In this document: positions 37,515 to 46,116 of the stretch, piece after piece | Layout: each line of letters begins with the position of its first letter | Position numbering within the stretch: the first letter of the stretch is position 1 | Assembly: GCF_005222705.1 (NCBI RefSeq) | Contig: NZ_STGF01000011.1 | Span: 1 to 64,000 of the forward strand | Source of the DNA: Paenibacillus sp. SY21-1 | Lineage (GTDB): Bacteria; Bacillota; Bacilli; Paenibacillales; Paenibacillaceae | Reading direction: 5' to 3' | DNA length: 64,000 nt | The notes under the pieces: generated by a model | The model's input: the letters and a program-made list of their open reading frames with translations, nothing else | Told to the model about the DNA's origin: nothing | Databases searched by the model: none | Translations under genes and position numbers: made by a program

Positions 37515-38155
37515 CCTATAAAGTGTTGATTGTCGATGATCATTGGCTGGTGCGCGAGGGGTTGAAGCTGATTCTGGAAACCGATGACCGCTTTCAGGTC
37601 GTGGGCGAAGCCGAAAATGGAGAGATTGCGCTTGAGCTTGCTGCCGTCGCGCAGCCCGATATCGTCTTGCTGGATTTGAATATGCCGGTATTGAGCGGAC
37701 TCGAAACATTAAAGCGGATGAAAGCGCAGTATCCGGCCATTCCGGTCATTATTTTGACGACATACAACGAGGATGAGCGGATGCTGGAAAGCCTGATGAA
37801 CGGGGCAAAGGGCTATTTGCTCAAGGATACGAGCCGAGAGCATCTGATTCGGACGATCGATTCTGCATTAAGGGGGGAGACGCTGCTTCAGCCTGAAATA
37901 ACGGAGCGGGTGTTCCGGCTTCATGCCCGCGAGACCTATCAAGCCGGCACGGATGCCCAACTGCTCACGGATAAGGAAACTCAAATTTTGCGGGCCGTAG
38001 CCCGAGGGTTCCGCAGTAAGGAGATTGCGGGCGACATCGGCATCTCCGAGCGTACGGTCAAAGCTCATTTGACGAACATTTACAACAAGCTGGGCGTCGA
38101 TTCCAGATCGCAGGCGGTTGCGCTCGCCATTGAAAAAGGGCTGCTGCAGCTGTAG
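37511..38155 (+). CDS. NarL/LuxR-type response regulator
   Basis: The 214-aa regulator has a receiver domain with D9-D10, phosphoacceptor D55 (IVLLDLNMP) and the lysine of GYLLKDTS. A C-terminal LuxR-type helix-turn-helix follows (SKEIAGDIGISERTVKAH). It is coupled to the kinase. The downstream MMPL gene is its most likely target: in B. subtilis the YdfH/YdfI pair of the same type controls the neighbouring RND-type gene ydfJ. Orthology is not claimed, only the same gene arrangement. Confidence 0.93.
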   Translation: MTYKVLIVDDHWLVREGLKLILETDDRFQVVGEAENGEIALELAAVAQPDIVLLDLNMPVLSGLETLKRMKAQYPAIPVIILTTYNEDERMLESLMNGAKGYLLKDTSREHLIRTIDSALRGETLLQPEITERVFRLHARETYQAGTDAQLLTDKETQILRAVARGFRSKEIAGDIGISERTVKAHLTNIYNKLGVDSRSQAVALAIEKGLLQL

Positions 38156-38183
38156 TCCAGCAGAATAGTGAAAGGATAAATTG

Positions 38184-38217
38184 CGCTTGTCTCTGTTATG
38201 AGGCAAGCGTATTTTTT
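38184..38217 (+). terminator. Terminator of the two-component operon
   Basis: CGCTTGTCTC pairs with GAGGCAAGCG and is followed by TATTTTTTG. The rest of 38218-38487 has no convincing gene. A weak promoter candidate for the MMPL gene is TTTGCA (38406) and TACACT (38428) with a 16-bp spacer. Confidence 0.6.
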
Positions 38218-38487
38218 GTGCGGGAATCGCTTGTACGATGTGACTTACGACTCAAGCGCCGTCTAAGCTGCCGTACACATAGCCAGTCGCGCACAATGCT
38301 GAGGACGCGCAAAGACATCGGAACCGCTGGGGCCAGTGGCCATCATCCTCGCCCTGCCCGTTCGAATTGCCCTAACGTACAGCAGGAGCATGCCCATACG
38401 GACGATTTGCAATGCCTGCCTTTGCTCTACACTTAAAGCATCAACGTCATGAGCTGGATGCTTGTGGAGAGGGAGTGGGAGATAGGG

Positions 38488-40707
38488 ATGGCTAAATATT
38501 TATTTCGGTTAGGAGAATGGGCTTTCGAAGCCAGAAAAAGAGTACTAGCAGGAGCGCTGCTGATCATCCTGCTGCTTGGAGCGGGAGTGCTGCAGCTCGG
38601 CGTATCGTTTACGGGGGATATGTCCATACCGGGCACGAAGTCAGAGGAAGCAGGAGAGCTGCTGAAAAAAGAGTTTTCGGTTGACGGGAGTCCGGCTGGC
38701 GGGCAGGTCATGCTCATTTTCAGAGCGCCCGAGGGGAAAACGCTTGAATCGCTGGGGGTGAAGGACAAGGTTCTGTCTCTTCTGAAGCAGGCGCAGGAGG
38801 ACAAAGCGGTTGTTCAAGCGGTTAGCCCGTACGACAACGCTTCGCTGAATGCAACCGGGGAGATCGGATACGGAACGCTAACCTACAACGTTCCAGCGGG
38901 CGAGGTAAGCGGGGAATCCAAGGAGCATGTCCGGAGTATTATCGATTCCACGCGTGAACAAGGCATTCAGACTGAACTTGGCGGCGATGTCGCATTCTCG
39001 GAATTGAAAATATTGAGCGCTATGGAAGCGGTTGGCGTGCTCATCGCGTTTGTTGTGCTGGCTCTTACGCTTACTTCGTTTCTTGCGGCGGGCATGCCGA
39101 TCCTTACGGCTGTTATCGGACTTGCAATCGGGGTGCTGCTCATCTTAATTGGCTCCAATGCGGTGGACATGTCGTCCGTCTCCATTACGCTGGCTGTCAT
39201 GCTGGGACTTGCGGTTGGCATCGATTACGCCCTCTTCATCGTCGCGCGTTATCGTCAGCAGCTGGCTGACGGGTACAGCGTCAAGCAATCCGTTGCCATT
39301 GCCAACGCTACGGCAGGCAGCTCGGTTGTTTTCGCAGGCTTGACTGTCGTTATCGCGTTATGCGGGCTGTCGCTAGTGCAAATTCCCTTTTTGACGATGA
39401 TGGGCGTTGCCGCTGCCGTATGCGTATTCGTATCGGTGCTTATAGCGATCGTGCTGGTCCCAGCCCTTATTTCCGTTGCAGGCGAGAAGATTAGTCCGGC
39501 CAATAGCAACGCTTTTCTACGCAAGTTCAGAAGAAGCGGGGAAAAGCCGGGTATGCTGGACAAATGGGCAGTGCTCGTCACTCGTCGTCCGCTAGTCGTG
39601 GCGGTGACAGGGATCGCCGTGCTTGCCGTCATTAGCGTGCCGTTCCTTCACATGCATCTGGGGCTGCCCGATAACGGCCTGAAATCAGAGGAAACGACAG
39701 AAAGGCGCGGCTATGATCTGTTGGAGGAAGCCTACGGGCCAGGCTATCATTCTCCGCTTATTATCGTGGCAATGGCTGAGGGCAAGGAGGACCCGCAGGC
39801 TGCAATTAGCCAGGCTGCAAGCAAGCTCGATAAGCTGGACAACGTCGCAAGCGTAACGCCTGCCTATCCGAGTCCCTCCGGGCAAGCGGCTATGTTCACG
39901 GTTATGCCCAAGACCGGTCCGCACGATGCGGAGACGGGCGGGCTGGTTCATCTGATTCGCGGGCTGTCCGAGCAGACGCAGGCGGAGAGCGGCGTAGAAT
40001 TGCTTGTTACCGGGGCGGCAGCCGTCAATATTGACATTTCCGACAAGCTTAGCGAGGCGCTGCCGAAATTTGCCGTTGTCATCGTTGTGCTCGCGTTTAT
40101 CTTGCTGCTCATGGTATTCCGCTCGATTCTGGTGCCAATCAAGGCGGTGCTGGGCTTCCTGCTTTCGCTTGGGGCAACGCTTGGATTTGTCGTGTTTGTG
40201 CTTCAGGATGGTCATTTGATCGGACTGTTCGGCATACCGGAGCCTGGACCGGTTCTTAACTTCCTGCCGGTTATCGTCGTTGGCATTTTGTTTGGACTAG
40301 CGATGGACTACGAGGTGTTTCTGGTCAGCCGCATGCGGGAGGAATATACGCACACAGGAGATGCGGAACAAGCGGTTGTAGCAGGCGTCAGGGGCAGCGG
40401 GGCAGTAGTCGTTGCAGCAGGCTTGATTATGATTGCCGTATTCGCTGGCTTTATTTTTACGGAAGACCCGATTATTAAATCGATGGGACTGGCGCTTGCA
40501 TTCGGCGTGCTGTTCGACGCATTTATCGTGCGAATGGCAATTGTGCCGGCCGTAATGAAGCTGCTTGGCCGTACAGCCTGGTATGTGCCGAAATGGCTGG
40601 ACCGTCTGCTGCCGAATATTGATGTGGAGGGTGAGGAAGTGATGAGGCAATTGGGGAAAAAGGAAGAGGAGCCGGAACGCATTTCAAAAGCTGCGCATGC
40701 CAATTAA
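38488..40707 (+). CDS. MMPL/RND-family membrane transporter
   Basis: This 739-aa protein has the duplicated RND layout: one N-terminal helix, a large extracytoplasmic loop and a five- to six-helix bundle, then the same again. Characteristic segments are VMLGLAVGIDYALFIVARYR in the first bundle and ILFGLAMDYEVFLVSRMREE in the second, each carrying the acidic, proton-relay type residue of MMPL proteins. Such proteins export lipids or drugs. ATG 38488 is favoured over 38449 because GGGAG lies close upstream. Its neighbours suggest control by the two-component pair or by the convergent TetR regulator. Confidence 0.9.
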   Translation: MAKYLFRLGEWAFEARKRVLAGALLIILLLGAGVLQLGVSFTGDMSIPGTKSEEAGELLKKEFSVDGSPAGGQVMLIFRAPEGKTLESLGVKDKVLSLLKQAQEDKAVVQAVSPYDNASLNATGEIGYGTLTYNVPAGEVSGESKEHVRSIIDSTREQGIQTELGGDVAFSELKILSAMEAVGVLIAFVVLALTLTSFLAAGMPILTAVIGLAIGVLLILIGSNAVDMSSVSITLAVMLGLAVGIDYALFIVARYRQQLADGYSVKQSVAIANATAGSSVVFAGLTVVIALCGLSLVQIPFLTMMGVAAAVCVFVSVLIAIVLVPALISVAGEKISPANSNAFLRKFRRSGEKPGMLDKWAVLVTRRPLVVAVTGIAVLAVISVPFLHMHLGLPDNGLKSEETTERRGYDLLEEAYGPGYHSPLIIVAMAEGKEDPQAAISQAASKLDKLDNVASVTPAYPSPSGQAAMFTVMPKTGPHDAETGGLVHLIRGLSEQTQAESGVELLVTGAAAVNIDISDKLSEALPKFAVVIVVLAFILLLMVFRSILVPIKAVLGFLLSLGATLGFVVFVLQDGHLIGLFGIPEPGPVLNFLPVIVVGILFGLAMDYEVFLVSRMREEYTHTGDAEQAVVAGVRGSGAVVVAAGLIMIAVFAGFIFTEDPIIKSMGLALAFGVLFDAFIVRMAIVPAVMKLLGRTAWYVPKWLDRLLPNIDVEGEEVMRQLGKKEEEPERISKAAHAN

Positions 40708-40806
40708 CCTAAGCCAACAACCTGTCCCTCCCGTTTAAGCCGGGGCAGGCTGCTTTGAAAGCAGCGGAATGAGGGGGTGAGCCGCCGGAAGCGGCACACC
40801 GTCCCT

Positions 40807-41460
40807 TCATCTTGGCTGCAAATAATCCAGAAATACGTTTTTCAGCACGGCAAGCTGGTTGTCTCTTTGCGTTGCCTCTTGGATGCTGGCGAGATTGCGG
40901 GAGAGCGATACCTTCTGGGTAAAGCTGCCGAATACGTTAATCAGCGTGAGCAGCGTATCGTCGACGGAAATATCGTTCCGGATGGAGCCGTCGGTTTTGC
41001 CTTGCGCCAGAATTGCTCCGAACAGTTCCCGATTGGTTGCAAAAGCTGTGCGGTACTCCTCCAGCATGTGGTCGGAATCGCCGAGCAGCGCCGCCCAGCT
41101 CTCGAAAGCTTCAATGAGCCGGATGTTCTCTCGATGCTCCTCCTGCTGGAAGGAGATGAACAGGTCGAACAAGCGGGAAAGCTTGTCCATACAGGTGCCT
41201 TCCCTTTCGTTCACCTCGCGAAAGGCCTCCTCCTGCGAACGAAGGATCGAGCAGGCGACAGCAACGATGAGCTTTTCCTTTTTGGCAAAATATCTAAAAA
41301 CGGTAGCAATACCGAGCGGAATCGCGTCTGCAATGTCCTGCATCGTCGTTTTATCGAACCCTTTTTGCGCGAACAGGCCTTTGGCGGCCTCGACAATGCT
41401 GCTCTCACGCATAGAACGGATGCTGCGGCGCTCCTCTTCGTATCTGTGCTTGGCTTTCAA
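40807..41460 (-). CDS. TetR-family transcriptional repressor
   Basis: The 217-aa regulator has an N-terminal TetR helix-turn-helix (AAKGLFAQKGFDKTTMQDIA and then FRYFAKKEKLI) and a helical ligand-binding domain, as usual for the family. TTG 41460 is the start, behind AAGGAAGTGA. It converges with the MMPL gene, which it might regulate, and diverges from the SDR gene. A 20-bp palindrome 28 bp upstream of its start is a likely autoregulatory operator. Confidence 0.9.
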   Translation of the reverse strand: MKAKHRYEEERRSIRSMRESSIVEAAKGLFAQKGFDKTTMQDIADAIPLGIATVFRYFAKKEKLIVAVACSILRSQEEAFREVNEREGTCMDKLSRLFDLFISFQQEEHRENIRLIEAFESWAALLGDSDHMLEEYRTAFATNRELFGAILAQGKTDGSIRNDISVDDTLLTLINVFGSFTQKVSLSRNLASIQEATQRDNQLAVLKNVFLDYLQPR

Positions 41461-41487
41461 TAGGTCACTTCCTTGTTCTGCTAGCGA

Positions 41488-41507
41488 TTGTTAAGCCATG
41501 CTAACAA
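41488..41507. promoter_or_regulatory. Palindrome, candidate TetR operator
   Basis: TTGTTA-AGCCATGC-TAACAA has perfect 6-bp outer arms and a partly symmetric centre, 28 bp upstream of the tetR-type start. The length and position suit a TetR dimer. The role is inferred. Confidence 0.45.
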
Positions 41508-41675
41508 ACTGGCTGGCTGCTGTCAATGCTATGGACTAAACGGTGATTCGCAGCTGCTGTCTATTTCTTAAACAAGGAAAGTTGAATAGATAACGAGTTG
41601 ATGATATATTAAAAATCATGGTGATAGTTATACTATCGTTTTTAATCATTATTCCGCTTAGGGAGGTCTTTTATT

Positions 41676-42704
41676 ATGACTTACAATGAAAAATGGACGA
41701 TTGGCGAATTGCTGGCGAGTGAAGCGGCGGCGGCTATTGTTGCGAAGCATCTGCCGGAATTTGTGTCGGCGCCCGCCTTTAAAATGGCATCGATGCATAC
41801 GTTGGATCAACTGGCGGCGATTCCGCAGGTGAGCTTGCCGCAGGAGCGGCTGGAGGGACTCAAAGCCGAGCTGGCGGGCATTACGCTGGCTCCCGTGCCA
41901 GCAGCTGCGATATCTGCCGAGGCTGTTTCTGCACCGGGCGATAGCTTGTCCCTTCAAGGGAAAGTGGCGATTGTCACTGGAGCGGCAGGCGGCATTGGCA
42001 GGGCGAGCGCATTGAAGCTGGCTGCCCGCGGAGCCAAAGTAACGGTTGTAGATTTCAACGAGGAGGCCGGCAAGGAGACGCTGCGGCTTATTCAAGCGAA
42101 TGGCGGGGAAGGCATCTATGTGAAAGCGGATGTTTCCAATAGCGCAGATGTGCAGCATTTTATCCAAAGGACAATGGATGCCTACGGCAAGCTAGACGTG
42201 CTTTTCAACAATGCCGGTATTATTCAAAAGTTCTCGTTGCTTCAGGATATTGAAGAGGATCATTACGATCGCATTCTGAATGTGAATCTGAAGGGCGTAT
42301 TCCTTGGCATGAAGTATGCGCTGAAGATTATGGACGAGCAGGGCTACGGGGCCATTATTAATACAGCCTCGACAACCGGCGTACGCGCCGAGCACAGCCT
42401 GGCGGCCTATACGGCAAGCAAGCACGGAATTGTGGGAATGACGAAGGGAGCGGCGCTTGAGTATGTCAAACGCGGCATCCGCGTCAATGCCATCTGTCCG
42501 GGCGGCGTCGCAACGGGCATTACCGCCAGCGTGCCGCAGCAATTGCAAGAAAGCGGCTACGTGCCGGAAGAGTTCCCGAACATGCGGATGGGACGGTACG
42601 CCGAGCCGGAGGAGCTTGCGGAAATGGTGGCTTTTCTGGCGTCCGATGCATCCAGCTACATGACCGGCTCGATCGTGCTCGTTGACGGCGGATTAACGCT
42701 GTAA
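41676..42704 (+). CDS. Short-chain dehydrogenase with an N-terminal appended helical domain
   Basis: This 342-aa oxidoreductase has two parts. Residues 8-70 form the domain also found on three enzymes downstream: WTIGELLASEAAAAIVAKHL, then MASMHTLDQLAAIP, then LPQERLEGLKAEL. Residues 90-342 are a classical SDR with the nucleotide loop VTGAAGGIGRAS, the NNAG motif, catalytic serine (NTASTTG) and YTASK, and a C-terminal SSYMTGSIVLVDGG. It is cytoplasmic, with an unknown alcohol or sugar substrate. The start follows GGGAGG. It lies just before the rhamnosidase gene but has its own terminator and lacks the shared operator. Confidence 0.92.
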   Translation: MTYNEKWTIGELLASEAAAAIVAKHLPEFVSAPAFKMASMHTLDQLAAIPQVSLPQERLEGLKAELAGITLAPVPAAAISAEAVSAPGDSLSLQGKVAIVTGAAGGIGRASALKLAARGAKVTVVDFNEEAGKETLRLIQANGGEGIYVKADVSNSADVQHFIQRTMDAYGKLDVLFNNAGIIQKFSLLQDIEEDHYDRILNVNLKGVFLGMKYALKIMDEQGYGAIINTASTTGVRAEHSLAAYTASKHGIVGMTKGAALEYVKRGIRVNAICPGGVATGITASVPQQLQESGYVPEEFPNMRMGRYAEPEELAEMVAFLASDASSYMTGSIVLVDGGLTL

Positions 42705-42734
42705 GGACAAGCTGATTGCTGGTGCACGGAAATG

Positions 42735-42777
42735 GGGGCTGAGAATGCCGGATAAACTCTGGGATCAGCCCCTTTTT
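42735..42777 (+). terminator. Terminator after the SDR gene
   Basis: GGGGCTGA pairs with TCAGCCCC across a 22-nt loop and is followed by TTTTT. It separates the SDR gene from the rhamnosidase unit. Confidence 0.7.
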
Positions 42778-42883
42778 GTCCATAGGCAGCGTCTTCTGTA
42801 CGCCGTTCTTGCGGCAGCTGCGCCAAGCCAGGTTGATGTCGCGAGAGGGCGACGTTAGCCTCCAAGCTAAGGCATTAAGAAAG

Positions 42884-42937
42884 CGTTATCTATGTTGCAT
42901 TTGCGTTATATAAGTCTTCTGGACGCATTTTTATAAT
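42884..42937 (+). promoter_or_regulatory. Promoter A of the glycan regulon (rhamnosidase 1)
   Basis: Half-sites CGTTAT at 42884 and 42904 are 20 bp apart. The second begins exactly 28 bp before TATAAT at 42932-42937, and there is no usable -35. The same layout recurs at 49556, 51535 and 54456. This is the arrangement expected for activation by an AraC-type regulator bound over the -35 region. Confidence 0.65.
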
Positions 42938-42975
42938 GGACATAGGTACACATACACGCAGAAGGGAATGAGCTT

Positions 42976-45813
42976 ATGCAAATCCAGCAGTTGAAAACCA
43001 ATCGAATCGTCAATCCGCTTGGCTTTACGCTCGGGCATCCGAGATTTTCATATGTTGTTACAGATACGGAGGCCAAAACACAAACAGCGGCCCAACTACA
43101 GGTTGCCCTCGATGAAGCATTCCATACCTTGGTGTTCGACAGCGGGCCAAGCGAGGATATCGACAGCCTGTCCTTCGAATGGCAGGGAGAGCTTCAGGCT
43201 TGCACACGCTACTATTGGCGGGTAACGGTATGGGCGGATAACGGAGAGACGGCGACGAGCGAGCCGGCCTGGTTCGAGACCGCAAAGCTGGACGAGCCGT
43301 GGATCGGCGAATGGATCTCGCCGGAACTGGAAAAGCATATTCACCCCGTCCTGTTCCGGGACTTCGAGTTGACCGACGAGGTCGCTTCCGCAAGGGTCTA
43401 TATTTGCGGACTCGGCGTTTATGAAATGGAAATCAACGGCGTGAAGGCGGGAGATGAATATCTGGCTCCGCTGTACAATGCCTATCATAAATGGCTGCAA
43501 TACCAAACCTATGATGTGACCTCGATGCTCCATGCGGGAAGCAACCGGATCGACATTGCCCTCGGAAATGGATGGTACAAGGGGCGCTTTGGCTTTGATG
43601 GCGGAGTGGAGAATATATACGGCGACGAGTTTGCGCTGCTGGCGGAGCTTGTTGTGAACTATGCGGACGGCTCGACGCAGGTAATCGGCACTGATGCTGC
43701 ATGGAAGGCGCGCAAGGGGCGCGTCATGGACAGCAACATTTATGACGGCGAGACTTATGATGCGACCTTTGCGGAGAAGACTGTGTATCCGGTGAAGGCG
43801 GCTGAGCTCGGCTATGAGCGGCTGACTGCACGGATGAGCCTGCCTGTTGTGATTAAGGAACGGCTGAAGCCTGTGGCCATATTGACGACTCCCGCAGGGG
43901 AGACGGTTATCGATTTGGGCCAGAACATGGTTGGCTGGCTGGAATTTCGTACGGCGGCGCCAGCGGGCAGCGTGATTAAGCTCCAATATGGAGAAGTGCT
44001 GCAGCAGGGCAATTTCTACCGCGATAATCTGCGTACGGCCAAGGCCGAGTACCGTTACACGGCTGACGGAGGAGAAGCGACGGTTCGACCTTATTTCACG
44101 TTCTACGGCTTCCGCTATGTCAAGGTGGAAGGCTGGCATGGCGAGCTTAGCCTGGACGATTTCACCGGATGCGTCGTTTATTCGGATTTGGAGACGACCG
44201 GCCATTTCGAGACGAATCATCCGCTGGTCAACCGGCTCTTCCAGAATGCCATGTGGGGGCAAAAAGGGAACTTTCTCGATACGCCGACGGATTGCCCGCA
44301 GCGCGATGAGCGGATGGGCTGGACCGGCGATGCCCAGGTTTTTTCGGGCACGGCATGCTTCAATATGGATACCTATGCGTTCTTCAGCAAATACGGCTAC
44401 GATCTGTATCAGGAGCAAAGCGAGCTCGGCGGGATGGTTCCGATGGTCGTGCCGGCAGGTGTCGTGCAGGGCGGCGGCTCCAGCGCATGGGGGGATGCGG
44501 CGACGATTATCCCATGGAACGCTTATTTGCACTCCGGCGACAAAGCGATTCTGGAGCAGCAGTTCGACAGCATGAGGGGCTGGGTCGATTATATTCGCAA
44601 AGCGGACGAGGAGGCTGGCGGCAGCAGACTGTGGTCGAGCGGCTTTCACTTCGGCGACTGGCTGGCGCTGGACGGGTCCGATCCGAATTCTCCGATGGGC
44701 GGGACCGATACGCTGCTTATTGCGAGCGCCTATTATGTCTATTCCGCCGAAATTGTAGCGAAGGCGGCAAAGGCGCTTGGACGGAAGGAACAGGAGCGAG
44801 AGTATGCACAGCTGGCAGAAGAGGTGAGGAAGGCGGTCAAGAAGGAGTTTTTCACTGCCAATGGGCGTCTGGCCTCCGATACGCAGACCGGCTATGCCGT
44901 TGCACTGTTCATGAATCTCGTTCCCGATGAGTTCAGAAGCCGGATTGCGGAGGATCTGCGCCTGAGAATGCGCAAGGATAATATGCATCTGCGCACCGGC
45001 TTCGTCGGCACGCCGTACCTTAACCGGGTGTTGTCGGCTGAAGGCAGCAATGATATCGCCTATACGCTGCTGCTGAACGACGATTATCCAAGCTGGCTGT
45101 ATGCGGTCAAGCTGGATGCGACGACGATCTGGGAGCGCTGGAATTCGATTCTGCCGGACGGCTCTATCAGCGAGGCCGGAATGAATTCGCTTAACCATTA
45201 TGCGTACGGGGCGATCAGCGAATGGATGTACCGGCATGTTGCGGGCATCAACCCAGTAGAGGAGCGGCCTGGCTTCCGCCATACGCTGCTGGCGCCACAG
45301 CCGGATATGCGTCTGAAATGGGCCAAGGCCAGCGTGAATACGGCAGCCGGCCGGATCGAGAGCGGATGGTCGATCGATGAAGCGGAGGGCCGCTTGTCCT
45401 ATTCGTTCACCGTTCCGTTCGACGCTACCGCTACCGTCAAGCTTCCGGATGCGCTGCTCGAAGAGGTGCTCGTGAATGGCGTGTCGGCAGCCGCAGAGGA
45501 TGTGGAAGCCAGACAAGAGGGAGACGCAGTCAGGCTGGAGCTAAGCGCGGGCTCTTATGCCGTACAATATTTGCCGACAAAGCCTTATATGAAACGGTTT
45601 AGCACGCGTACGCCGATTGACGATCTGCTCGGCAACGAGCAGGCGAAGACGATTCTTGTACGCTTTGTACCGGTAGCTGCTTCCTTGTCGCCGGGAGCCG
45701 CCGGGCCAATGGGCGCCGCTTCCATGCGCGATCTTGCCAGCTATCCCGGATTTAGCGCGTTGGAGGAGCATATGGACGCTATCGATAAGGAGCTTGCAGC
45801 CATAAAGCTTTGA
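42976..45813 (+). CDS. GH78 alpha-L-rhamnosidase 1 with a C-terminal appended helical domain
   Basis: This 945-aa cytoplasmic glycosidase has N-terminal beta-sandwich domains and an (alpha/alpha)6 catalytic domain with the GH78 signature D439-CPQRDERMGWTGD (E445, D452). A C-terminal beta domain follows. Residues 879-945 are extra to a standard GH78 and match the helical domain of the SDR, esterase and GH3 enzymes (TPIDDLLGNEQAKTILVRF ... SALEEHMDAIDKELAAI). It releases terminal L-rhamnose from plant or bacterial glycans brought into the cell. No signal peptide is present. It is first in its unit behind promoter A. Confidence 0.95.
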   Translation: MQIQQLKTNRIVNPLGFTLGHPRFSYVVTDTEAKTQTAAQLQVALDEAFHTLVFDSGPSEDIDSLSFEWQGELQACTRYYWRVTVWADNGETATSEPAWFETAKLDEPWIGEWISPELEKHIHPVLFRDFELTDEVASARVYICGLGVYEMEINGVKAGDEYLAPLYNAYHKWLQYQTYDVTSMLHAGSNRIDIALGNGWYKGRFGFDGGVENIYGDEFALLAELVVNYADGSTQVIGTDAAWKARKGRVMDSNIYDGETYDATFAEKTVYPVKAAELGYERLTARMSLPVVIKERLKPVAILTTPAGETVIDLGQNMVGWLEFRTAAPAGSVIKLQYGEVLQQGNFYRDNLRTAKAEYRYTADGGEATVRPYFTFYGFRYVKVEGWHGELSLDDFTGCVVYSDLETTGHFETNHPLVNRLFQNAMWGQKGNFLDTPTDCPQRDERMGWTGDAQVFSGTACFNMDTYAFFSKYGYDLYQEQSELGGMVPMVVPAGVVQGGGSSAWGDAATIIPWNAYLHSGDKAILEQQFDSMRGWVDYIRKADEEAGGSRLWSSGFHFGDWLALDGSDPNSPMGGTDTLLIASAYYVYSAEIVAKAAKALGRKEQEREYAQLAEEVRKAVKKEFFTANGRLASDTQTGYAVALFMNLVPDEFRSRIAEDLRLRMRKDNMHLRTGFVGTPYLNRVLSAEGSNDIAYTLLLNDDYPSWLYAVKLDATTIWERWNSILPDGSISEAGMNSLNHYAYGAISEWMYRHVAGINPVEERPGFRHTLLAPQPDMRLKWAKASVNTAAGRIESGWSIDEAEGRLSYSFTVPFDATATVKLPDALLEEVLVNGVSAAAEDVEARQEGDAVRLELSAGSYAVQYLPTKPYMKRFSTRTPIDDLLGNEQAKTILVRFVPVAASLSPGAAGPMGAASMRDLASYPGFSALEEHMDAIDKELAAIKL

Positions 45814-45968
45814 TCAGGCCATGGACGTGCCCCAGCTTGTGGGTGTTACAGGGCAACGAATGATAGAAAACAGATCAGGATGGGGAAGCTCCAAGGAATT
45901 CGCAAGTAATGGAGCTATCCCTGAACCTGCTCGTTTCATACGGAATGATCCCTATTTGCATGCGAAAG

Positions 45969-46004
45969 GACCTCGATTGCCACTGGAAAGTGGAGATTGA
46001 GGTC
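45969..46004 (+). terminator. Bidirectional terminator between rhamnosidase 1 and the yesN-like gene
   Basis: GACCTCGAT pairs with ATTGAGGTC with a TGTTTCTATT tail. The 303-bp gap between the convergent genes shows nothing else. Confidence 0.5.
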
Positions 46005-46116
46005 TGTTTCTATTGAAAAATCTGACTCTATGAGGATTCCAAAAAAGTCGGATCGGCGTTGGGAAAGCCACTCTTCTTGCTTCTTGGCTTCCCCTTTCCG
46101 TCAGGCTGCTCGAAGC

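Noticed and set aside
41598..41634. TTGATG and TATACT as a promoter for the SDR gene
   Set aside because: The spacing is 25 bp, too long for a normal sigma-A promoter.
43096..45516. 806-codon open frame antisense to rhamnosidase 1
   Set aside because: Shadow of a strong codon bias in the GH78 gene; no start signals and a composition rich in arginine and histidine.
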